In this document: piece by piece, positions 1 to 9,506 of the stretch
How positions within the stretch are numbered: position 1 is the first letter of the stretch
Layout of the letters: every line of letters starts with the position of its first letter
Source: Chlorophyllum brunneum
Taxonomy: Eukaryota; Basidiomycota; Agaricomycetes; Agaricales; Agaricaceae
DNA length: 64,000 nucleotides
NCBI GenBank assembly: GCA_963576785.1
Contig: OY756140.1
Span: 2,418,001-2,482,000 of the forward strand
Reading direction: 5' to 3'
Position numbers and translations under genes: made by a program
The notes under the pieces: generated by a model
What the model was told of the DNA's origin: nothing
The model's database searches: none
What the model saw: the letters and a program-made list of their open reading frames with translations, nothing else

Positions 1-751
1 AATCAAACTTGATACCAGTAATTGGATGCCTCTCTGGTAACGAGAACACGGATTGCAGATACCGCTCCTGAGACTTGAAGAAATCCTCCTCCGCATCCAA
101 AACAGCTTCATATATCGTACCGTTTCTTGCACCTATTAAGACCTCCTTCGTCGATGTCGAATGTGTAGCAGACAACAACCCAGCCTTGTTCCACGCAATG
201 CTCTCAATGACCATCTTGAACCCTTTCAGTATCCGAGGTTTCTTCCAGCTTCGATATAGATACCAGTTTTCGCCCTGTATTGAGGTGATAATGACATGTC
301 GACCCGAAGGGTCCATGAATAGCTTGTGTAATGTCATTTCGGTAGGTTTGCGGGGTATTCGAACCTTGATTACTTGGTCGGCGTGTGAGAGTTCGATTAT
401 AACAAGGAGGTTATCGTTAAGCCCCATGACAAGTAGGTCTGAGCTGACGGCGAAGGAGACAAGGGGAGCGGGGAACGCGAATTGAACGCGCCCCACCTCA
501 AAGATGGGTGCTGGGGGGTCATTGGATGTTGCAGCATTTATCCGTTGAATGGGGGATGAGTTATGGTTGTGGGAGTCGAAAAATAAGTTCACTTGAGCAA
601 GTTCGTCAATATCCACACGAGGGTCATTAGGCTGGTAAGGAGATGGTTCAAATCCTTCATACTGGATTTGGGGCAGGGGAAGAGCTCCTGCGGCCGGAAT
701 TCCACCCGTTGTCGCAGGATGTTCGACGTCTACAGACGCATATGTGATCAT
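1..751 (-). CDS. VPS18: Vps18/Pep3, N-terminal part (truncated by window edge)
   Basis: Vps18 is a core subunit of the HOPS and CORVET tethering complexes, which drive fusion at vacuoles and late endosomes. The minus strand reads as one open frame of about 250 codons from ATG at 751 to the left edge without a stop, so the C-terminal half (alpha-solenoid and RING) lies outside the window. What is visible is the N-terminal beta-propeller: a block around residues 120-140 with MDPSGRHVIIT followed by ENWYLYRSWKK, then IESIAWN and a VLIGARNGTIYEAV strand. This order is typical of the Pep3/Vps18/deep-orange family. No intron is needed in this part. The start is the first ATG after the divergent intergenic region. 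Identification is by recalled family pattern, not by a search. Confidence 0.85.
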   Translation of the reverse strand, partial: MITYASVDVEHPATTGGIPAAGALPLPQIQYEGFEPSPYQPNDPRVDIDELAQVNLFFDSHNHNSSPIQRINAATSNDPPAPIFEVGRVQFAFPAPLVSFAVSSDLLVMGLNDNLLVIIELSHADQVIKVRIPRKPTEMTLHKLFMDPSGRHVIITSIQGENWYLYRSWKKPRILKGFKMVIESIAWNKAGLLSATHSTSTKEVLIGARNGTIYEAVLDAEEDFFKSQERYLQSVFSLPERHPITGIKFD

Positions 752-1059
752 ACAACAGAAATCTTGCATATTATGACTTACACTCGTCGAACATGGCGGA
801 GAGTCGGAGAGGAAATTGAGGAGTTAGTTACAAGCTATGTGTCTGCGCGTCGGTCACGTTTCGCAGTGGTACTGCGGCCTTGACGGGCCGGTGCTAATTA
901 CGGGTCCTTCCAGTGCACCCAGGTAATATCTCTTGTTTGGAAGGGGTGCCGTTTATTTATTGGTAGGGACCGATGGTGCCGTTACTTGGGTCCGATGAAG
1001 ACTAGAAAGCCTTCTTTCAAATCAGTTTCTGTCCGAACCCCCATCTTTCCACCACAAAC
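752..1059. promoter_or_regulatory. Divergent intergenic region, VPS18 / histidine phosphatase
   Basis: This stretch of 308 bases separates two start codons that point away from each other, so it must hold both promoters. I see no clear TATA box or repeat and no open frame worth calling. Confidence 0.4.
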
Positions 1060-2173
1060 ATGATGGTGCCCGATCGACCCATGCCTAGACTCTTTCTCGT
1101 CCGACACGGTAAGCACCGTGCCAGATCTAGATTTAAATTCTCTTATCCGACTTCTGGATGCTTTGCGCATAGGCCAGACCGAGTGGTCCGTCAACGGGTA
1201 GGTCATCCCTGCTTCCGAGACCCTGTGCTCGACTCACAGTTAGATCCTCTATTTTTTCAGGAGACACGTACGTCACAAAGAGAACACAATCAAATGCGAT
1301 GGTGACAGTCTATATAGACCGGAATCTCAGATATTCCGCTTACTGCAAAGGGAGAGGAACAAGTGAAGGCGACGGCGGATAAGCTCGTCGGTGACGGTCG
1401 TATGTGGCTGAGGAACTGAGTGTCACGGGAAGAAACTGAACTTACAAAAAACAGGCCTCATCGATCCGAAGAATCTTTGTACTGTCTATGTTTCTCCGAG
1501 GCAGAGGGCTCACAGAACCTTCCATATATTGTTCAGAAACCTACCGAACGTTCCCCATCACGCACTCACTGAAGAAGTCAGAGAGTGGGACTACGGTATG
1601 GTTCCTTGTCGCGCATGAGTAATATTTATCTCGATACTTAATGCATTTATAGGAGACTACGAAGGTCTTTTAACATCGGAGATCCTCGAAAGGAGTCCCG
1701 GGTGGGACGGCTGGAAAGATGGGTAAGGACTACAGCTCTGGGCCTCCGACTCGGACGAGATCTGATGGCCAGTCAGGTACGCTGGCGGCGAGAGTATCGA
1801 AGAATTGCAAGGTCGTGTCGATGGTGTCATTGAAAAGGTACGAGCATACCACAGGAAATACGTTGGGGAGGGGACCGTCTCCCGTGATGTCATGATTGTC
1901 GCCCATGGGCATTTCGGAAGAGTGTTTACTGCTCGCTGGGTCGGGTTTCCCTTGGCATATGGTAGGAACACTTTTAAGGGTGACTGGTTTCATGATTGAC
2001 AACTTCCTAGGTAACAAGCTCACTATGGATGCCGGTGCTGTAGGGAAACTTCTGCTTATGGTTAAGTGGTGGGAACTGATTTGGCTTTTTAGATTACGAT
2101 CTTGAGTTACAACCATAATGCTCTCGAGGAGCCGTCAATTACTGCTCTGAACCTATCTTCTCTCCTGTTGTAA
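1060..2173 (+). CDS. Histidine-phosphatase-superfamily sugar phosphatase (SHB17-like)
   Basis: A protein of about 220 residues in the phosphoglycerate mutase/histidine phosphatase superfamily. The catalytic RHG motif is in FLVRHGQTEWS near the N terminus, followed by NGRHTG.SDIPLT. A second histidine sits in MIVAHGHFGRV, and the tail carries LSYNHNALEEPSITALNL. This layout resembles yeast Shb17, a sedoheptulose-1,7-bisphosphatase of riboneogenesis, more than glycolytic mutases, but the substrate is inferred. Eight introns are needed. One internal exon (1261-1267) has only 7 bases and supplies the R-H of the conserved GRHT motif. ATGs at 1060, 1063 and 1081 are in frame; 1081 would give the more usual short N terminus. 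Confidence 0.8.
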
Positions 2174-2332
2174 AATTCAGATATCGTGTACTTAGACGCT
2201 TACCCTGAGTAGATGGATGGTTAAATTACCGCGACGCGTCTGTTGACTTGTGTTGATACGCATTATCCCGGGAGAAGGACTCAATTGAAAGCGTCTAAGG
2301 CTTCCCTTCTCGCCTATCCCCCATCCCCACGA

Positions 2333-5300
2333 ATGGCCACAACGGACATCCAGCCTTCCTCGCCCTCCCGAGCGGACCACGACCTTATCTCAGAAGTAAA
2401 CGGATCTTCTTCGCGTGGCGTAGGTCCACATGGCGACCACGAGGCATATGGGGAAAATCGAACTGACTCGCCTGAGGAAGCAGCAAGCTCAGGCCCAAGT
2501 CAGGAAGGAGAGCCAACTGATCAATCAACTGCCCAGACAGACCCTCCTCTAGAGGATACCACCACCACCAACGACCCTTCCCAGCCTGAGAGAACCGAGG
2601 TTCCTCCCACAGAGGTGACAGTGGGGTCGGCAACTACGAAGGCACCTGTGAAGAAAACATCAACGACTACAACCGGTGCCACGAGCAAGGCAAAAGGTGG
2701 CATGTCAGCGACTGCAAGCGCGAAGACAGCTGGCACATCTCCTGTGAAAAGGGTAGGCAACTAACTGGACTGTTCATCTCTTGTGACGTGACTGACTGGT
2801 CTTCCATAAAATTACTTTCCTCAAAAGCCAGCTGCAGTTGTGACCAGAACCGCTTCAACTGGTGCCAAAACGTCTGGGATGACCCCTACCACCTCCTCTC
2901 CTTTGAAAAAAACAACCAGCTCCTCGACAATGTCGAAAGCTACTCCCTCGGCTACCCGAACCTCAGCCTCTGGTACTACAGGCGTTACAACTCCCACCCG
3001 CCGTACCTCGCTTGCTGCAGGGACCAAACCGATGCCACCATCCACGTCACGAGCTGCTCTCGCCTCGTCCACCAGCAACAGAGCCATCGCGGAGCCAGGC
3101 AGTGCTACCCCCAACCGCTCATCCGTCATCTCACCTTCGGGTTCCGCCTCCTCTCTTCAATCCGCTGGAGGCTCCGCAGCTGCGAAGCCTCGCGCTTCTA
3201 TCTCAGAAGCAGCGGTTAAGAAACCTGCCACAACGACTCGTACTGCGACGGCCACCAAGCCCGGAGTGACTGGAGCTGCCCCTTCACGGGCCTCCGCCCG
3301 GTCTGGCGCGATATCTGCGTCACTGAGCAGGTCTTCGGTGACGCGCCCGGGTTCCATCTCATCTATCAAAGAGGTTAGAGAGGGTGGGAGTGCGAAAATT
3401 CTGGAGGATTTACAGAATCAGGTGCGTACCTCCTATGTCCATTGGACTACAGGAACTGATTCTTGATGAATTATAGCTTAATATGGCAAAGGAGGAGCTC
3501 AAGACGAAGGATGAGGCTGTTGCGGAATTGGAGGGGCAACTTGAGAGTTTGAAGCTTTCGCTTGAGGCAGTTCAAACAGAGGCAGAGGCAAACGCCTCGC
3601 AGGCTGCTGGTCATGAAAGTTCAAAGTCTGTCTTGGAGACGACACTACAAGAGACGAAGGACGCACTCGCAAAGTTGGAAGCTAAGTACGAGGCTCTGGA
3701 ATCGGCTCTTGGCTCTTCAAAGGATGAAGTGAGTATTCCGTCCGATATTCGTCGTGCCTCGCGGTGTTGACGTCTTCATAGCTTGAAGCCGTCAGAACAG
3801 CGTCCTCATCATCGAGCGAACTTGTTGCAAAACTCAACCAGCAGATCCAAAACCTTGAGTCTGAACTCTCGTCTGCCAGAGAGAACCTCAAGGTCGCCAA
3901 AGCCTCCCATGAATTCGCCAGTTCAGACGCGGCATCTGCTGCCGCCATCGATAGAGAAGCCCTTGCGAAGGCTCGTGCTGATCTTGAAGCTATTGTTACT
4001 GAGACGGAACTGCTTAAGCAGGCACATGCGTCAGCTCACGATGAAGCCCAGGTCAAAATTGCAGCGCTTGAAACCAAGGCGCACGAGGCTGAGAGTCTTA
4101 TATCTCAGCTGACTGCTCTGAAAACCGAAAAAGAGGAAACTGCCACCAAAGTCTCTGAGCTTGAGATTGAGATCCTGGAGCTCAAGGAGACTCAGGAGGC
4201 ACTCGAAGACGAGCGAGATCAGCTTAAGAATACCATCAAGGCTCTTGAAGGTAATCTCGCTCAGGTGCAGAGCGATGCTGCCAAGGCTTCAGAGGATCTC
4301 AAAGCCGCGGAGGGACGGTATGCTGTTGCTGTCGGAGGTTTGCAGACGAAGCACGCCCAGGAGTTGGAAGCAGCAGCCGGGAAACATACCCAGGTGGTTG
4401 AATCGTTGCAGGCTACTCAGGGTAGTTTGGAGGCTGCGAATTTGGAATTGGAGAAGGCGAGAAATGCCGCACATCAGACTGGAGAAGCACATAAGCTCAA
4501 GTTGTTGGAAGTTGAACAGGCGTATATGATGGCTCAGAATGAATTAACAGAGAGGATTGCAACTATTAGCACAGAACTTGAGGTAAGGGTTATAATTGAC
4601 TTAGGTAGGATCGGGCGCTGATGCAATGTCTATAGGGCCAGGAGGCTCAGTATAATGCGAAGGTTCAGGTTGTGAAGGACGAGCATGACAAGCTCTTGCA
4701 GGAGGCCTTCCAGCGTGCTAAGGTATAGTCTTTTTCCCTTGCATACTCGGAGGCTGAGAGCCAACACACGGGTCAGCACGAAGCTGGAGAAGAACACTCC
4801 AAAGAACTCCAAACCCTCCGCACACAATCTAGGACTGCCATCGAAGAAATTCAAGCAGCCAACTCGAATACACTACGCGAGCTCCAGGCCGAACACGCGT
4901 CCTCTCTTGAATCTGAGGTCCAAGCCCTCACAAAACAACTCACCAACTCAAAATTAGAACTTAAAGCTACACAAGATGATCTTGCCAAGGCAAAGACTTT
5001 CCTCGACGCTTCCCGCGGTGACGTTGAGGCACTTGCTAAACGATTAGAAGAGGCAAAGGCGGCGGCTGGTGTAGTACCCTCAGTTGATCCGGAACACGTC
5101 ACGGAAATCACAAGACTGACACAAGAGCTGTCACATACAAAGGATGATTTGGACGCTCTAACTGAGGCACTGAATCTGACGAGGAGTTCGATGAACGAAA
5201 TATCAGATCGTCATATCCGAGATTTGGAGGAGGCCGCGAAGACACGCGCGGAGGAAGTGTCCAGTCTCAAAACTGTACATGAGGAGGAGGTTCTTGCCCT

Positions 5301-6073
5301 TGCTAGGGAGAAGGGTGACCTTGCTGTGAGGTTATCAGACATGGAGGGCGAGTTGGCTACGGCGAAAGCGGAGCTGGACAGTTTGAAGGTTTCACCAAAG
5401 GTGAACGGCAATGGTACTATTTCTTCACATGGTGCTGGTGCTTCATCCGGTGGTGCTGGTGTGGTGACCGACGAGATGCTACATCAGGTACACGAGGCGC
5501 ATAATCTGAAACTCGGGGATCTGCAGGCTGAGCATGAGAAAACAATGCAGGCGATACAGAAGCAATTGGAAGATGCGCAGAAGAAAATTGGCGAGTTGGG
5601 TGCGGAGGTGTCGAGGAAGGCGATGGAGATCCAGTTCATGGAGTCAGAGCATGATGAGCAGAGTGAGACCGTGACGAGGTATGTGAATTTTTTCAGGATT
5701 AAGAGTTGTATTGGTGGCCTTGTGGCCTTGGCTCTTGTTTATGGGTTCCTTTGAGACTCTTTGTCTTCTGGCCTTTCGTTTCTAGTCTGGGACCAAGTTC
5801 TGTGCGTTTGGCATCTGGCATGTGGATCTGTCATGTCGCTATTTATTGCATCTGGACGCTCGCACTGCGTTTTTAATATCTGTACACACATTTGTTCATG
5901 CATTTTCATCTCCGCTTATTTGCTTTCTTTTGTCTCGTAACGCGTTTGGATGGTCCATTGACCAATTTTGTTTGCTCCGTCACAGATTCAAGGACGACAT
6001 GCGGATTCTCAAAGACCAGCTATTCAAAGCCGGTATAGAGCCTCAAGTGAGCGACGATCCCGACGAGGAGTAG
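2333..6073 (+). CDS. Large coiled-coil protein with basic Ser/Thr/Ala-rich N terminus
   Basis: Seven exons (2333-2752, 2828-3421, 3477-3728, 3782-4582, 4636-4722, 4777-5678, 5986-6073) give 1047 residues. The first 340 or so residues are a disordered, Ser/Thr/Ala/Lys/Arg-rich tract with many TP/SP sites, of the kind seen in microtubule- or spindle-associated proteins. The rest is almost continuous heptad-rich coiled coil full of E, K, Q, A and L, ending in a short acidic tail (SDDPDEE). I recognise no enzymatic domain. Many fungal databases would give such a protein a generic coiled-coil name. A cytoskeletal scaffold role is a guess. The last intron (5679-5985) is 307 bases while the others are about 50-75. 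Reading into it adds a hydrophobic C-terminal tail (see findings). Confidence 0.75.
5679..5985 (+). other. Long last intron of the coiled-coil gene, with alternative membrane-tail reading
   Basis: The GT at 5679 and the AG at 5984-5985 join an exon ending VTR to one starting FKDDMRILKDQL. If the intron is retained, the frame stays open for 25 codons to a stop at 5752-5754 and encodes a C-terminal hydrophobic run containing IGGLVALALVYGFL. That is the size and place expected of a tail anchor. Confidence 0.5.
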
Positions 6074-6585
6074 ATCCACGCTCTTACCACGTGTCTCACC
6101 ACCCCTTGAGCACGCATTCCATCGCACCATCGTCCACTACCTCGTATTCATGACGGATTTGCATAGTATCGACTCGGCTCGATTTCCTATCACGTTTTCG
6201 ACATGGCGACGACGTTTCACACTACCTTGTTACCCTGCTCAGCCCCCCTCGCTTATAGTTTTAAGCTTATTTGTGTAAGTAGGAAGGGTTTATTCTTCAT
6301 ATGCATTTCTCTCGGTCTCTGAATTCTCCTCACACTTATATACCCCACTGTAATGAGTTCTGAATGGATAAAAATGGAGGTTTTGATATGGTAGCGAAGA
6401 TAAGTATATGCCGGGTGGCGACTGATTGGTGGGTTGGTTGATCGTGGTCCGGAGTGGTCCGAATAAGGATTTGCCTGTTTTGGACGCCCGCTGTCCCTTT
6501 TTCAAGCAGTCCACTTTTCTCTCCCCACTTTTTCTCTCTTCCTCCCTCCATCTTCCCTGCCGTCGTCTTCCGCCTCCTCACCGTC
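6074..6585. promoter_or_regulatory. Intergenic region with pyrimidine-rich tract before YHM2
   Basis: The first part is the 3' flank of the coiled-coil gene. From about 6510 to 6583 the plus strand is almost pure C and T (runs such as CTCTCTTCCTCCCTCC). CT-rich tracts just upstream of the start codon are common in strongly expressed fungal genes. No other signal is clear. Confidence 0.5.
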
Positions 6586-8177
6586 ATGGGTGTCCAAAGA
6601 GAACCTGGCCAAAAGGGCGTCAGCTGGTCCAACATTGCTGTCGGTGAGTATTCCGGCGTATATACGCTTCGACCGCATCCGACAGCTCACATGTCGTTTC
6701 TTGTGTAGGTGGTATCATGAACATGGTATGGCCTACTCTCTTCCACCATAGCCCGTCTATGCTGATTCCGACATTCTATGCTACGTGTCATGTTGTCTCC
6801 GTCGCTCAAACGCACTTTTAGTTTGTGAGTGGTCATATTTTGGAACGCCACGGTATCACGCGACTGACGATACGTTTTTAGGAGGCGAGTGTTCTTTGAC
6901 CGTTGGAGGGTCTGGGTGACGGTAGTAACAAACGTTCATTATCCAGGTTACTACGCTCGGTCAACCACTGGAGGTCTTGAAGACCCAGATGGCTGCTAAT
7001 CGATCACAGACGATGTGGCAGGCGTGCAAAATCGTCTGGTCGCGTGGAGGTCCGGCTGGTTTCTTTCAGGGTTTGATTCCCTGGGTAAGTCTTCTTGCGT
7101 ATGGCTACAAGTCCTGAGTTGGTGTCAGTTTGTCGTACTTTTTTCTTATTGGGCTCGTTCTCTCTCGTCTTATTAGGCATGGATTGAGGCTTCGACCAAG
7201 GGTGCTGTGCTCGTCTTCACTGCCTCGGAAGTGGAAACAGCAAGTCTCGCCGCTGGTATCAACCCCGGTGCCGCTGGCTTGCTTGGTGGTATGACCGGTG
7301 GCATCGCACAGGCTTATGCTACTATGGGTGAGTGGTCCCTACCACTAGGCCCGGGAAAGCGTGCCATTCCGTGTTAGCGGAGGTGCAGTTTTGGCCGATC
7401 GGAAAGGTCTTTCTGGGCTGCTATTGATGGTATGATACTTGGGTGATTCATTCTGATGATGCTACTAGGTTTTACGACATGTATGAAGACTGCAGAAATC
7501 ACCCGCGCCAAGACTGCCGCTGCTGGCGTCAAACCTCCATCGACTTGGGCTGTGTTCATGGATATCTACCGCCGTGAGGGTATTGCTGGTGTCAACAAGG
7601 GTGTCAACGCCGTTGCTGTTCGCCAGTGCACCAACTGGGGTTCTCGGTGAGGCCTTTGTTCTGTTTTCCAGGTACTGGAGTTGAGTGTCAATGTAGCATG
7701 GGCTTTGCTCGCCTGGCGGAGTCTATGATTCGCCAAGTACGCGGCAAGGGTGAGAACGAGAGTCTCAGTGCCTTTGAGAAGATCTCTGCTTCGACTGTTG
7801 GTGGTGCTTTGGCAACATGGAACCAACCGATTGAGGTCATCCGTGTGGAGGTTCGTTTTTCCATTAGATTCTGTAATTGCACCTCAATCATTTCAACTAC
7901 CTTCCCTGGTTGTAGATGCAATCTATGGCCAAGGGTGCTGCGAGTGCCAACCGGCCCGAAAAGCTTACAATCTTGAGCACGCTCAAGTACATCTACAAGG
8001 AGAATGGTATCAAGGGCTTGTACCGTGGTGTGACTCCTCGCATTGGCCTCGGTGTCTGGCAGACAATTTGTATGGTCTCGCTGGCAGATTATGTTAAGGA
8101 CTGGTATGTTTTCTTTGGTCGCTATCGAAATTTTATATCTGACGAACTCGCATGTGAACAGGGTGAAGGGCAGGTAA
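6586..8177 (+). CDS. YHM2: Mitochondrial citrate/oxoglutarate carrier, Yhm2 type
   Basis: Yhm2 exchanges citrate for 2-oxoglutarate across the inner mitochondrial membrane and supports the NADPH shuttle. Ten exons total 906 coding bases (301 residues), the usual carrier length. Carrier signature segments are visible: [18 protein letters not shown] in repeat 1, [13 protein letters not shown] in repeat 2 and [14 protein letters not shown] in repeat 3. The strongly Yhm2-specific strings [33 protein letters not shown] and [13 protein letters not shown] also appear. The 5' end is unusually fragmented: exons of 58, 17, 3 and 3 bases. The two 3-base exons (TTT at 6822-6824, GAG at 6882-6884) supply the F-E that precedes [10 protein letters not shown]. 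The intron after GAG begins with GC. The start is the only ATG after the CT-rich leader. Confidence 0.93.
6885..6946 (+). other. GC-AG intron in YHM2
   Basis: A 62-base intron starts GCGAGT and ends ATCCAG. Using it keeps the frame and restores the conserved [11 protein letters not shown] string. The T at position 2 of the donor is replaced by C; the rest of the donor is otherwise good. Confidence 0.75.
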
Positions 8178-8384
8178 TTACGGTATCATGGTATTCATAA
8201 TGGGCGTCGTGGACATCTTTATTCGTATTGACATAGAGTACTTAGTATATTGTTTCGACAAGTGCACATTGCTGTCAGCGTGATCATCAAGGGTACCGAT
8301 TTGTAAACCTGAGCAATGTGATGACCCGGCAGCCGGCAAAGCGTCCGTTTGGCTGTCCACATCCCCAGCCGCCTAGTCCCAACA

Positions 8385-9361
8385 ATGAGCCCAACGCCGG
8401 CCAAGAACGCACCCCATCCCCTCCTCGTCAAGTACCTTACGCAGCTCGCCCAACACCCTTTGCGCACAAAGGCTATTACAACAGGTAAGCATGCCTAGCA
8501 CATCCCACATAACAATATTGATCCACCGTGCCCCTCTTTCAAACACGACAGCAACCTTCTCCTTTCTCCAAGAAGTACTAGGAAGCAACATTGCAGGCGT
8601 ACCTTCGCCGAAACTCTCCCCACATGTACCATTCCTCTTCGCCCTCCTTTCACGCTCGCACATCAACATGCGCGCCGTCAAAATGGGGATCTACGGATTC
8701 TGCGTCTCGGCGCCCTTGAGCCATATCCTCGTTGGTCAACTGCAGAAGGCTTTCATGGGCAGGACAGGTTTGAAGGCGAAGATTACCCAGCTTATTGCCA
8801 ATAATTTGTTGGTGGCGCCTGTACAGACGTTTGGTAAGTATCCTTACTTATTCCTGTGTGTAGTCATGACTGACATGACGGACCATTCTTTCAGCTTACC
8901 TCGCCTCAATGGCTATCATCAATGGTGCCAAGTCCGTGGATGAGATCATAAAGACGGTCAAAGCTGGCTTTTTTTCGGTCATTCGCGTAAGCACCCTGTT
9001 TAACTCCTCTTCCTATGACTTGCATGTTTACTGACAGTTCCCAGGTCTCTTGGACCGTTTCGCCGATTGCAATGTTCATCGCTCAAAAGTATATTCCTGT
9101 TGAGGTATGTCTCTCGAATCTGCTGACGCCAAAAACCTAATCCGACCGTAACTGCTCCAGCTCTGGGTGCCTTTCTTTAATACCATTCAATTCGTTCTCG
9201 GAGTATGTCCTAACACCATTCCGCTATTCGGTTGGACGAGCTAATCATACGTGCAGACATACTTCAATACTCGTGTTAAACAGCTCCGCCTCGCCGCAGC
9301 CAGGAAAGCCGAGAAGGAGAAGGCGAAGAGAGATGGTGAGAAGATAGATGGCTCTTCCTAG
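8385..9361 (+). CDS. Mpv17/PMP22 family membrane protein
   Basis: Six exons (8385-8484, 8573-8833, 8895-8986, 9045-9104, 9161-9202, 9257-9361) give 219 residues. The order of features matches the Mpv17/PMP22 family of peroxisomal and inner mitochondrial membrane proteins: a short N terminus ending LAQHPLRTKAITT, hydrophobic segments around FALLSRSHINMRAVKMGIYGF, then LVAPVQTFAYLASM, a SW.VSPIAMFIAQKYIPVELWVPFFN block where the family carries its W.PxxQ.xNF..VP signature, and a basic Lys/Arg/Glu-rich tail. The signature is degenerate here, as in fungal PMP22-like members. Its function (proposed small-solute channel) is not settled for the family. It lies 207 bases downstream of YHM2 on the same strand. 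Confidence 0.82.
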
Positions 9362-9506
9362 AGTGACTATACCACCAGGGGTCTGTGTCACAAGATCTCC
9401 CTTAGGACTCGTTCTCTCTTACTGAGGAAGGAAACATAGTTAGTATATGTAGCATTCCCGTTGTCCGTCTTATTTGTGGTTCTGGGATATGCCCAGTATC
9501 CGTAAC

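Noticed and set aside
2821..3370. Minus-strand Ala/Val/Glu-rich open frames
   Set aside because: They are the reverse complement of the Ser/Thr/Ala-rich repeat-like exon of the coiled-coil gene; composition explains the lack of stops.
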